DNA of 30,249 nt. Origin: JBMORL01 sp049322335. GTDB taxonomy: Bacteria > Bacteroidota > Bacteroidia > Flavobacteriales_D > UBA2798. This document shows positions 23,393-30,249 of the stretch, piece by piece. The stretch lies in the NCBI GenBank assembly GCA_049322335.1, contig JBMORL010000014.1:1-30249 (forward strand), read 5' to 3'. How positions within the stretch are numbered: the stretch's first letter is position 1; the number at the start of each line of letters is the position of its first letter. The notes under the pieces are model-generated. The model was not told the DNA's origin, searched no databases, and saw only the letters and a list, made by a program, of their open reading frames with translations. Made by a program: the position numbers and the translations under genes.

Positions 23393-25177
23393 TTACATTA
23401 ACATTCCTACGATAACGGCTGTAAAGAGACAGGCTATAGTTCCTCCAATAAGTGCACGAAAACCCAGTTGCGACAAAGTAGCTTTTTTACCGGGTGCCAG
23501 TGAGCCAATACCACCGATTTGTATCCCAATAGAAGCGAAATTGGAAAAACCACAGAGGATATAGGTGACCATGATGATTGATTTTTCGCTCGAAAACATA
23601 CCGGCATTTTTCATTTCACCCAATGAAGTATAGGCAAAAAATTCGTTGATCACTGTTTTTTCCCCCATCAGCTGGCCAACAATTACAATATCATCAGATG
23701 GAACACCCATCAGCCAGGCAAGAGGGGCAAATGCATACCCAAAAATAAACTGCAATGTAAATTCTTTTGATTTACCATCTGTAACTTCCTTTATATACTC
23801 ATTTAGACCCGTATTTGCTCCAATAAAATCACTCAATATCCAATTTGCCATTGCTACCAAAGCGGTAAAAACAAGAAGCATAGCAGCAACATTGGCGGCC
23901 AGTTTTAATCCTTCCGTAGTTCCGTTGGCAACAGCTTCGAGAGCATTAGTCCCAATCTTTTCTTTCGGAATTTTCATTTCATTATTGAATTCTTCCGTTT
24001 CAGGAACTAAAAGTTTAGCTGCAACAATAGCCGCGGGAGCCGACATCACTGATGCTGCCAATAAATGTTTGGCAAAATACAATTGCTGAACGGGATCATC
24101 TCCGCCTAAAAATCCTACATAAGCTGCCAGCACACCACCGGCAATGGTAGCCATTCCTCCTGTCATCAAACACATGATTTCCGAGCGTGTCATTTGCCCG
24201 AGGTAAGGTTTGATGAGCAAAGGCGCTTCCGTTTGCCCGAGAAAAATATTTCCGGCAGCTGCCATACTTTCAGCTCCGGACAAACGCATGAATTTTTTCA
24301 TCACCCAGGCGATACCATAAACAATTTTTTGCAGAATTCCCCAGTAGAAAAACAAACTGGTAAGTGCACTAAAAAATATTACGGTAGGCAACACCATAAA
24401 AACAAAACTCACGAGAGGGCTTTCTATTACACCACTATCAAAATTTTTGAACAAAAATGTAGTTCCCGCTTTAGTAAATTCCACCACACCCAGAAAAAAA
24501 CGGGATATCCCTTCGAAAATAGACTCCACAAAAGGAACTTTCAATACGCCTAAAGCAAACAATAGCTGTAATGCTATTCCTGTAAATACAATTTTCCAGT
24601 CGATTTTTTTGCGGTTGGTACTTAATAAATAACAAATCACCACCAATACAAATAAACCTAAAATCCCCCTGAATACAGATTCCCAGGAAAATTGCGAAAT
24701 CAATACCGGAGGAATATATTTGAATTCTAAAATTTCATTTTCTGATTTTAATATCAGCTTCGAATCTGTTATTTCCTTAATCTCATAAACTTTTTTCGCT
24801 GCAGGACAGGAGACTCCTTCATCCGAAATAACAAATATTTCTTTTTTTTGACTGAAAAGTAAAGCGTAAGAATCAAGTGAGTCTCTTATAAAAGCGATAG
24901 AATCAATTGCACCGTGCACAAGTTCTTTTGATGCTGATTCTATTATCAAAGCATTGTTTTCATAATACCATGTTCCTTCTATTACCCCAAATGATTCCGG
25001 AGTTTTATACATCGAAAAAACATTTAAACCGTTTTTTATACTTATGTGAAGAAACTGTGAAGTATCAGTACTTAATACCCATTTCCGCTGCAATAATTTT
25101 ACAGGATCCTTTATTTCTTCTTTCCCGCAGGAAATTCCAAGCAGGGATATAACGATGAGCGCGTATAGGTAGCGCAT
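23393..25177 (-). CDS. NupC-type nucleoside transporter with N-terminal lipoprotein domain
   Basis: The C-terminal about 430 residues are a concentrative nucleoside transporter (CNT family): multiple membrane helices, GQTEAPLLIKPYL at 314-326 and GFSNFASIGIQIGGIG near the end, motifs that line the nucleoside site. Transport is normally driven by H+ or Na+. Unusually, the protein starts with a lipoprotein-like signal (LLGISC, Cys17) and a soluble domain of about 135 residues (20-155). That domain has a WVLSTDTSQ and GTWYYENNALIIE pattern resembling small lipocalin-like Bacteroidota lipoproteins. The first transporter helix begins near 167. It starts one base after the DUF151-UVR gene stop and is probably co-transcribed with it. 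Confidence 0.88.
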   Translation of the reverse strand: MRYLYALIVISLLGISCGKEEIKDPVKLLQRKWVLSTDTSQFLHISIKNGLNVFSMYKTPESFGVIEGTWYYENNALIIESASKELVHGAIDSIAFIRDSLDSYALLFSQKKEIFVISDEGVSCPAAKKVYEIKEITDSKLILKSENEILEFKYIPPVLISQFSWESVFRGILGLFVLVVICYLLSTNRKKIDWKIVFTGIALQLLFALGVLKVPFVESIFEGISRFFLGVVEFTKAGTTFLFKNFDSGVIESPLVSFVFMVLPTVIFFSALTSLFFYWGILQKIVYGIAWVMKKFMRLSGAESMAAAGNIFLGQTEAPLLIKPYLGQMTRSEIMCLMTGGMATIAGGVLAAYVGFLGGDDPVQQLYFAKHLLAASVMSAPAAIVAAKLLVPETEEFNNEMKIPKEKIGTNALEAVANGTTEGLKLAANVAAMLLVFTALVAMANWILSDFIGANTGLNEYIKEVTDGKSKEFTLQFIFGYAFAPLAWLMGVPSDDIVIVGQLMGEKTVINEFFAYTSLGEMKNAGMFSSEKSIIMVTYILCGFSNFASIGIQIGGIGSLAPGKKATLSQLGFRALIGGTIACLFTAVIVGMLM

Positions 25178-25178
25178 A

Positions 25179-25793
25179 CTACGAGGATTTTTTTCTTTTA
25201 TTCAGCTCATCGCGCAGGCGTGATGCTTTCTCATAATCCTCGTTATCGAGTGCTTCATTCAGTTGTTTTTCGAGGTCGGCAATAGCCATTTTAGCAAGGT
25301 CGGTTTCTTTTTTGGATACTTTTTCTGCCGGTATTTCCTCATCACTTTCTCCTTCCTCTTCCTGCAGGTTTTTTTCCTGTTCTTCATCCAGGATAATTCC
25401 GGCTGAACTCAGAATAAATTCAAATGTATAAATGGGGCAGCCAAAACGAACAGCCAGCGCAATGGCATCGGATGTACGTGCATCAATCTCTACTGATTTA
25501 TCATCTCCCTGGCAAACAATCTTCGCATAAAAAATTCCTTCCACGAGGTTATAAATGACAATTTCTTTTACTTCCACTTTAAACCGCTGGCAAAAAGCTT
25601 TAAAAAGATCATGGGTAAGTGGTCTGCTGGGAGTCATTTTTTCGAGCTCGATAGCAATGGCCTGTGCCTCGAAACCACCTATGATAATAGGTAATCTCCT
25701 TTTCCCTCCTGCTTCTCCCAACACCAGCGCATAGGCACCCGATTGGGTTTGGCTGTAAGATAGTCCGACAATATCCAGTTTTATTTTTTCCAT
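25179..25793 (-). CDS. DUF151 (bifunctional nuclease) domain protein with UVR motif
   Basis: The 204-residue protein has a DUF151/BFN domain (about 1-130: LVLGEAGGKRRLPIIIGGFEAQAIAIELE, EIDARTSDAIALAVRFGCPIY). An acidic linker (137-160) and a UVR motif (172-204: LEKQLNEALDNEDYEKASRLRDEL) follow. BFN proteins were reported to have nuclease activity in plants, but the bacterial role is not settled; the UVR motif usually mediates protein contacts with UvrB or Clp partners. The frame is open to 25814, but the family sequence starts at the ATG at 25793. A -7-like TAACTTTA (25846-25839) lies upstream. It heads an operon with the transporter one base downstream. Confidence 0.9.
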   Translation of the reverse strand: MEKIKLDIVGLSYSQTQSGAYALVLGEAGGKRRLPIIIGGFEAQAIAIELEKMTPSRPLTHDLFKAFCQRFKVEVKEIVIYNLVEGIFYAKIVCQGDDKSVEIDARTSDAIALAVRFGCPIYTFEFILSSAGIILDEEQEKNLQEEEGESDEEIPAEKVSKKETDLAKMAIADLEKQLNEALDNEDYEKASRLRDELNKRKKSS

Positions 25794-25862
25794 CAGGCAT
25801 CGCGAAAAGCACACCTCTTTCCGCTGTTTTTCATCGTTTAAAGTTAATAAAAATTGCGGGAA

Positions 25863-26822
25863 TCAGTGAGATGCTTTCAACTTTTTTACTGCTTCAATCA
25901 ACTGCGGAACCACCTGGAACGCATCACCTACAATTCCATAATCAGCTGCTTTAAAGAAAGGTGCCTCGGGATCGGAGTTAATCACCACAATCACCTTGCT
26001 TCGGTTAACCCCGGCCAGGTGCTGAATGGCTCCCGAAATTCCAATGGCAATATACAGGTTAGGCGCAATAGCAATACCGGTTTGTCCCACGTGTTCGTGA
26101 TGCGGGCGCCATCCTATATCAGCAACGGGACGTGAGCAGGCGGTGGCAGCACGTAATTCTTTAGCCAGTTCTTCTATCATTCCCCAGTTTTCGGGTCCTT
26201 TTAATCCCCTTCCGGCAGAAACTACCAGCTCCGCTTCGGGAAGGGAAATTTCACCTTCATTTTTCTTCACTTCTTTTACTTTTACCGATGGGGAACCAAT
26301 TTCTGCTGTAAAATCTTCGATGGTAACCGATGCGGAAATCTTCTCTATTCCTACTGAATTGGGTTGAACCGCAATAATCTTTTTTTCAGCATGCACTTCT
26401 ACTTCGGCAGAAGCTTTTCCTGAAAACACATTTACTTTTACTGTAAACGTTCCGGTCGTTTGAGGAAGAGCCACCGCTCCGGCCACCAAACCTGCATTCA
26501 TTTTCACCGACAACCGGGGAGCTACCGCTTTACCGGTGAGGTCGTTGGAAAAAATGACAATGGAAGCATTCTCCTTTTCGGCTGCTGCTGCCACCAGTTT
26601 GGTTACCTGTCCGGCATCCAGGTTATCCTGTCCGCGCAACACCAGCACTTTCGAAATGCCGTGCTCTCCGAATGCTTTCAATTCATCGCCAGCGTTTCCA
26701 TAAGTGATGACTGAAGCTGTTGTTCCTGCCGCTGCGGCAACCCGGGCACCGTAAGAAGCCGCTTCGAAATTCGATTTGGCAATTTTTCCGTTTTTACTTT
26801 CTGCAAATACTAAAACTGACAT
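25863..26822 (-). CDS. etfA: Electron transfer flavoprotein subunit alpha
   Basis: EtfA carries the FAD of the electron-transfer flavoprotein, which accepts electrons from acyl-CoA dehydrogenases and similar enzymes. The 319-residue protein has the adenine-nucleotide hydrolase-like N-terminal domain (MSVLVFAESKNGKI). The C-terminal FAD-binding region has VVSAGRGLKGPENW, SRPVADIGWRPHHEHVGQTG, YIAIGISGAIQHLAG and VVINSDPEAPFFKAADYGIVGD. The length matches other bacterial EtfA. It starts 23 bases after the etfB stop, in the same operon. No ETF-quinone oxidoreductase or acyl-CoA dehydrogenase gene is in the window, so the electron donor cannot be named. Confidence 0.96.
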   Translation of the reverse strand: MSVLVFAESKNGKIAKSNFEAASYGARVAAAAGTTASVITYGNAGDELKAFGEHGISKVLVLRGQDNLDAGQVTKLVAAAAEKENASIVIFSNDLTGKAVAPRLSVKMNAGLVAGAVALPQTTGTFTVKVNVFSGKASAEVEVHAEKKIIAVQPNSVGIEKISASVTIEDFTAEIGSPSVKVKEVKKNEGEISLPEAELVVSAGRGLKGPENWGMIEELAKELRAATACSRPVADIGWRPHHEHVGQTGIAIAPNLYIAIGISGAIQHLAGVNRSKVIVVINSDPEAPFFKAADYGIVGDAFQVVPQLIEAVKKLKASH

Positions 26823-26845
26823 ATGATTGGTTTTTTGAGTCGTGG

Positions 26846-27586
26846 TTAAATTACTTTTGCTTCGTTGTGTAACAGTTGAATGAGCTCCCCTGCATTATCT
26901 GCACTCACCATTTTACAGGCCGATTTGGCCGGGGGAAGAGCGAATTTTTTTACCGATGTCATTTTTGGCGAATCAACAGCAGTTATAACGGTTAACGGCT
27001 TTGTGCGGGCAGCCATGATTCCCCGCATATTGGGAATACGTTGCTCCGACATTCCTTTGGCACAGCTGATGACAGCCGGAAGATTTACTTCCACCACTTC
27101 CGATCCGCCCTGGATATCACGGGACAGGGTGGCTGTTGTTCCCGCCACATCCAGTTTTCCTGCAATGGAAACATAAGGAAGATCCAGGCTTTCAGCTATC
27201 ATTCCTCCCACCTGTGAACCATTAAAATCAATGGTTTCCTTTCCGCAGAGAATAAGATCAAATCCTTTGTCTTTGGCATAAGCGGCAATTTGCCGGGCCA
27301 CAAAAAATGCATCAGTAGCTTCTGCGTCTACACGAACAGCATCGGTGGCACCAATGGCCAGCGCTTTTCTGATCACAGGTTCGTCAGTAGCCGGGCCAAC
27401 TGTAATGGTGGTAACCGTTCCTCCTGATGTTTCGGTAAGCTCAAGAGCACGCACCAGCGCATACCATTCATCATAAGGATTAACGATATACTGAACCCCG
27501 GTTTCATTGAATTTTGTATCATTATCGGTAAAGGCAATTTTGGTGGTGGTATCAGGGGCTTTGCTGATACAAACTAAAATCTTCAT
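26846..27586 (-). CDS. etfB: Electron transfer flavoprotein subunit beta
   Basis: EtfB is the AMP-containing partner of EtfA. The 246-residue protein starts MKILVCISKAPDTTTKI and shows VNPYDEWYALVRALEL, VTTITVGPATDEPVIRKALAIGATDAVRVD and LILCGKETIDFNGSQVGGMIAE, the usual nucleotide-site blocks. The C-terminal arm, which reaches onto EtfA, includes GIMAARTKP. It is the first gene of the etfBA operon. A poor -7 candidate (TATTTTAG, 27621-27614) lies upstream. Confidence 0.96.
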   Translation of the reverse strand: MKILVCISKAPDTTTKIAFTDNDTKFNETGVQYIVNPYDEWYALVRALELTETSGGTVTTITVGPATDEPVIRKALAIGATDAVRVDAEATDAFFVARQIAAYAKDKGFDLILCGKETIDFNGSQVGGMIAESLDLPYVSIAGKLDVAGTTATLSRDIQGGSEVVEVNLPAVISCAKGMSEQRIPNMRGIMAARTKPLTVITAVDSPKMTSVKKFALPPAKSACKMVSADNAGELIQLLHNEAKVI

Positions 27587-27630
27587 ACTTTAAACTGGTT
27601 TTATTTAGGGCTGCTAAAATAAGAAAACTA

Positions 27631-29223
27631 TCAATACAACCTGAGGACGGCAGTGGTATCTGTAAACCCCTTTTCTTTCAACCAGATATCAAGATGTTCG
27701 TTACAGGGTTTCCACCAGAACAAACCGAAACTTCCCGGTGCGGAAGAAGCATAGCCGTTTACACATTTCAGATCCATTTCCTGGCAAGCCAGCATAGCAT
27801 CCAGTTGAAGGTGATTGACATCTGCGGTTTCGCGGGGCATAAGGGCCACAATTTTATGCCGGGGTTGTATGGCCAAAGCAATTTTTGATTGGGTGAATGC
27901 AATTTGCTGTTGTGCTTCGGCTTTAGAAAACCGCATATACGATTTTTCTGAAACATACTGATCGGCAACAACCAGCAAAGCAGCTATAACAGAAGCACCC
28001 AAAACTACATTTCTTTGCAGGTGAAATTTTTCTTCGAGCAATAAAAATGAAAACGCAATAGCTGCCGAAAAGAAAAACAGCATTACAAAAATGATCCGTG
28101 TAAGAATTCTCATTGAACCAAAACCCGGAAAATACAATACCAGTTTATATAATGTATCACCAAATGCAAAAAGGCTGATGAGTCCCAGCAGAAAAAGCGT
28201 TAAAACAAAAACAATCATTAGTTTTCCATTTTCCGTTTTTCTTGCTTTGAAGGCCATGATTGTTATCACTGCCAGACACAACCACGAAATAGCGCCAGCA
28301 AAAATGCGGTGTTCCCACGGATACGGAAGATAATCGCCCGTTGTGGAAAGCGAATTCCATAAGATGGAATCATTTACAGAATAAAAATGCGAAAGTACGC
28401 GCGGTAATCCGGGAACAATTTCCTTTTCAAAATCACGGTAGCCGATCTGGCTGACTGTTTCAAGATAAGGACCTGCCAGCGGGTATATAACCAGCAATGC
28501 GAAAACCGTTAGTCCTGTTATCTTTAACCAGAACCGGTAATCCTGACGAAACAGTTTTTTCCATGGAATCAGCAGGAAAGCAGCAATGAAAAGAAAAAAC
28601 ACAATCGCCAGCAGCAATAAAAAACCCAGGTACATACCGCAGTAAAACTGCCAGGTCAGCATCAGAACAAAACCTGCAAAATGCAAGGGATGAAGTGTGC
28701 GCAGAAAGTAAATCAAAAAATAAAAACACAAAGGAATCGCAAAACGGGGCAATAACTGAACATGATTGATTTGCGCAATAACGGGCATAGAAAAAGCAAA
28801 TACAAATGCCCCTAATGCCGCTCCCGTTTTATTTCCTGTAATTTTATACAGGCTGAACCAGGCTGCAAAGAAATTAAATACGAACATCGTCACAAACCAC
28901 CACTGGAAAGCAGTTTCCTTGTCGGTTCCGAGCATTCGGAAGAAGGAGTACACTGGCAAAGTGCCAAGTAAATTATCTGAAAGAGCTATGTTTTTTTCCT
29001 GTGGAAACATAAAAGGGGCGGTCCAGAAAGAATCCTCTTTTCCTGCCAGGAAACGATGGCCATGTTCAAGCACGTAGTTGTTGAACCGGCTGTCGCCCTT
29101 GTCGCCCGGAATATAATCCATCCCAAACCCTGTGATCCTCAGCGGAACCAGGTACATACCTGCCAAAAAAAGCAGGATAACTATCCCCGATCCGGGATAT
29201 TTGTGTAGTTTATTTTGCAGCAT
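27631..29223 (-). CDS. GT-C-like integral membrane protein
   Basis: The 530-residue protein has about 11 membrane segments. The first outer loop (residues about 35-75) has GDKGDSRFNNY and later SDNLLG. The placement of acidic residues there resembles GT-C glycosyltransferases, which use polyprenyl-linked sugars. A final soluble stretch of about 90 residues (from about 440) faces the same side. It is weakly similar in look to Bacteroidota YfhO or PMT-related proteins, but I cannot name a substrate. It stands alone, divergent from pdhB; 44 bases separate it from etfB downstream. Its function as a glycosyltransferase is inference. Confidence 0.6.
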   Translation of the reverse strand: MLQNKLHKYPGSGIVILLFLAGMYLVPLRITGFGMDYIPGDKGDSRFNNYVLEHGHRFLAGKEDSFWTAPFMFPQEKNIALSDNLLGTLPVYSFFRMLGTDKETAFQWWFVTMFVFNFFAAWFSLYKITGNKTGAALGAFVFAFSMPVIAQINHVQLLPRFAIPLCFYFLIYFLRTLHPLHFAGFVLMLTWQFYCGMYLGFLLLLAIVFFLFIAAFLLIPWKKLFRQDYRFWLKITGLTVFALLVIYPLAGPYLETVSQIGYRDFEKEIVPGLPRVLSHFYSVNDSILWNSLSTTGDYLPYPWEHRIFAGAISWLCLAVITIMAFKARKTENGKLMIVFVLTLFLLGLISLFAFGDTLYKLVLYFPGFGSMRILTRIIFVMLFFFSAAIAFSFLLLEEKFHLQRNVVLGASVIAALLVVADQYVSEKSYMRFSKAEAQQQIAFTQSKIALAIQPRHKIVALMPRETADVNHLQLDAMLACQEMDLKCVNGYASSAPGSFGLFWWKPCNEHLDIWLKEKGFTDTTAVLRLY

Positions 29224-29276
29224 TAAATTTCCACGAATTTATTAAATATTCAGGTGCGTGGATTTCGGGCGAATAC

Positions 29277-29284
29277 TATATTTG
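29277..29284 (+). promoter_or_regulatory. -7 promoter element of pdhB
   Basis: TATATTTG is an exact TAnnTTTG match, 18 bases before the ATG at 29303. No clear -33 box is visible 18-21 bases upstream. A second similar AACATTTG lies at 29291. Confidence 0.55.
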
Positions 29285-29302
29285 CATCCTAACATTTGCA
29301 GC

Positions 29303-30249
29303 ATGAGAGAGGTACAATTCCGCGAAGCGTTAAGAGAAGCCATGAGCGAAGAAATGCGCAGGGATGAACGGGTATTTTTGATGGGAGAAGAAGTGGCCGA
29401 ATACAATGGCGCTTATAAAGTGAGCCAGGGAATGCTGGATGAATTCGGGCCAAAACGCGTGATTGACACTCCTATTGCTGAGTTGGGTTTTGCCGGAATT
29501 GGTGTAGGAGCTGCCATGAACGGATTGCGTCCCATTGTGGAATTTATGACCTGGAATTTTGCCATTCTCGCAGCCGACCAGATCATCAACTCAGCAGCGA
29601 AAATGATGCAGATGAGCGGTGGTCAATACCATGTTCCCATTGTTTTTCGTGGCGGAAACGGAACAGCAGGACAGTTAGGCGCCACCCACTCGCAAAGTTT
29701 TGAAGCGTTTTATGCTCATGTGCCGGGACTAAAAGTAATTACACCTTCCAATCCTTATGACGCCAAGGGTCTGCTGAAGTCCGCGATACGTGATGACGAT
29801 CCCGTTGTTTTTCTGGAATCGGAAAAAATGTTTGGCGACAAAGGCATGATTCCCGAAGGAGAATATTTATTACCCATTGGTGTAGCCGATGTAAAAAGAA
29901 AAGGCAGCAGTGTTACAATCGTTACATTCGGAAAAATTTTGAAAGTTGTGCAACAGGCTGCCGAAGAATTAGCCAAAGAAGGAATTGAATGTGAGATTAT
30001 CGATTTAAGAACTATTCGTCCGATCGATTACAACTGCGTGATAGAATCAGTGAAAAAAACAAACCGATTAGTTATTGTAGAAGAAAGCTGGCCGCTGGCA
30101 TCTATTTCATCAGAAATAGCCTATTGGGCGCAACGATATGCATTTGATTATTTAGACGCTCCGGTTTGGAGAGTAACACAAACTGATACTCCGTTCCCGT
30201 TCTCTCCTTCCCTTTTGTCGGAAGCCGCGCCTACTGTTCCGAGAGTGAT
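29303..30249 (+). CDS. pdhB: Pyruvate dehydrogenase E1 component subunit beta (3' end off the window)
   Basis: The frame from the ATG at 29303 is open to the window edge, 315 residues, probably about ten short of the full protein. It is a transketolase-type E1 beta: FREALREAMSEEMRRDERVFLMGEEVAEYNGAYKVS, RVIDTPIAELGFAGIGVGAAMNG, IVEFMTWNF, VFRGGNGTAGQLGATHSQSFEAF, ESEKMFGDKG and IDLRTIRPID, and VIVEESWPLASISSEIAYWAQ. The alpha subunit is separate and not in the window. It joins with E1 alpha, E2 and E3 to form acetyl-CoA from pyruvate. A branched-chain keto acid E1 beta is the main alternative, but the GEEVAEYNGAYKVS and ESEKMFGDKG blocks are those of flavobacterial PdhB. Confidence 0.93.
   Translation, partial: MREVQFREALREAMSEEMRRDERVFLMGEEVAEYNGAYKVSQGMLDEFGPKRVIDTPIAELGFAGIGVGAAMNGLRPIVEFMTWNFAILAADQIINSAAKMMQMSGGQYHVPIVFRGGNGTAGQLGATHSQSFEAFYAHVPGLKVITPSNPYDAKGLLKSAIRDDDPVVFLESEKMFGDKGMIPEGEYLLPIGVADVKRKGSSVTIVTFGKILKVVQQAAEELAKEGIECEIIDLRTIRPIDYNCVIESVKKTNRLVIVEESWPLASISSEIAYWAQRYAFDYLDAPVWRVTQTDTPFPFSPSLLSEAAPTVPRV

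Overview
The window is a chromosomal stretch from a member of the Bacteroidota. The evidence is consistent: type IX secretion (T9SS) C-terminal sorting domains on four secreted proteins, promoters of the Bacteroidota type (-7 TAnnTTTG, sometimes with an upstream TTTG-like -33 box), a HisB fusion protein, a BlaI/M56-TonB regulatory pair, a menaquinone gene pair and a pyruvate dehydrogenase beta subunit. No phage, insertion sequence, CRISPR array or rRNA was seen. Coding density is high and no gene-free stretch exceeds about 175 bases.

Layout. 1-315: minus-strand initiator tRNA followed by a terminator hairpin and, directly after its T-run, a GIY-YIG nuclease cut by the window edge. 372-2564: era and der, two ribosome-assembly GTPases in one operon, divergent from the initiator tRNA with intertwined promoters. 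2567-3676: bifunctional hisB, convergent with der. 3752-5859: menC and menE of menaquinone synthesis, overlapping. 5896-7731: lipoprotein peptidyl-dipeptidase of the ACE (M2) family. 7903-8439: secreted protein of unknown function. 8538-10108: blaI-type repressor and M56 protease with a TonB C-terminal domain, preceded by two perfect palindromic operators. 10164-12350: secreted CotH-like kinase with a T9SS signal. 12450-13268: BadF-type GlcNAc kinase. 13269-13706: small exported unknown. 13808-15926: gmhA and yifB/comM, overlapping. 16016-16750: sulfotransferase-like protein whose apparent N-terminus is repeat DNA. 16849-23319: three T9SS cargo proteins, one an Omp28-like protein with a CGWC motif and one a PNGase F homologue with a LamG-containing insertion. 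23393-25793: DUF151-UVR protein followed by a lipoprotein-CNT nucleoside transporter fusion. 25863-27586: etfB and etfA. 27631-29223: GT-C-like membrane protein. 29303-end: pdhB, truncated by the window.

How the genes relate. Most of the window is core metabolism and translation (era, der, initiator tRNA, hisB, men, gmhA, etf, pdhB). The accessory part is the exported set: CotH-like kinase, Omp28-like protein, PNGase F-like deglycosidase, M2 peptidase and small unknowns. This is a surface and extracellular toolkit for proteins and glycoproteins. The least explained material is (i) the nuclease gene placed on the tRNA terminator, (ii) degenerate heptamer-period repeats between genes, one of them inverted into a perfect hairpin and one read into a coding sequence, and (iii) several unusual domain fusions. 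I did not see a convincing wholly new multi-gene system.
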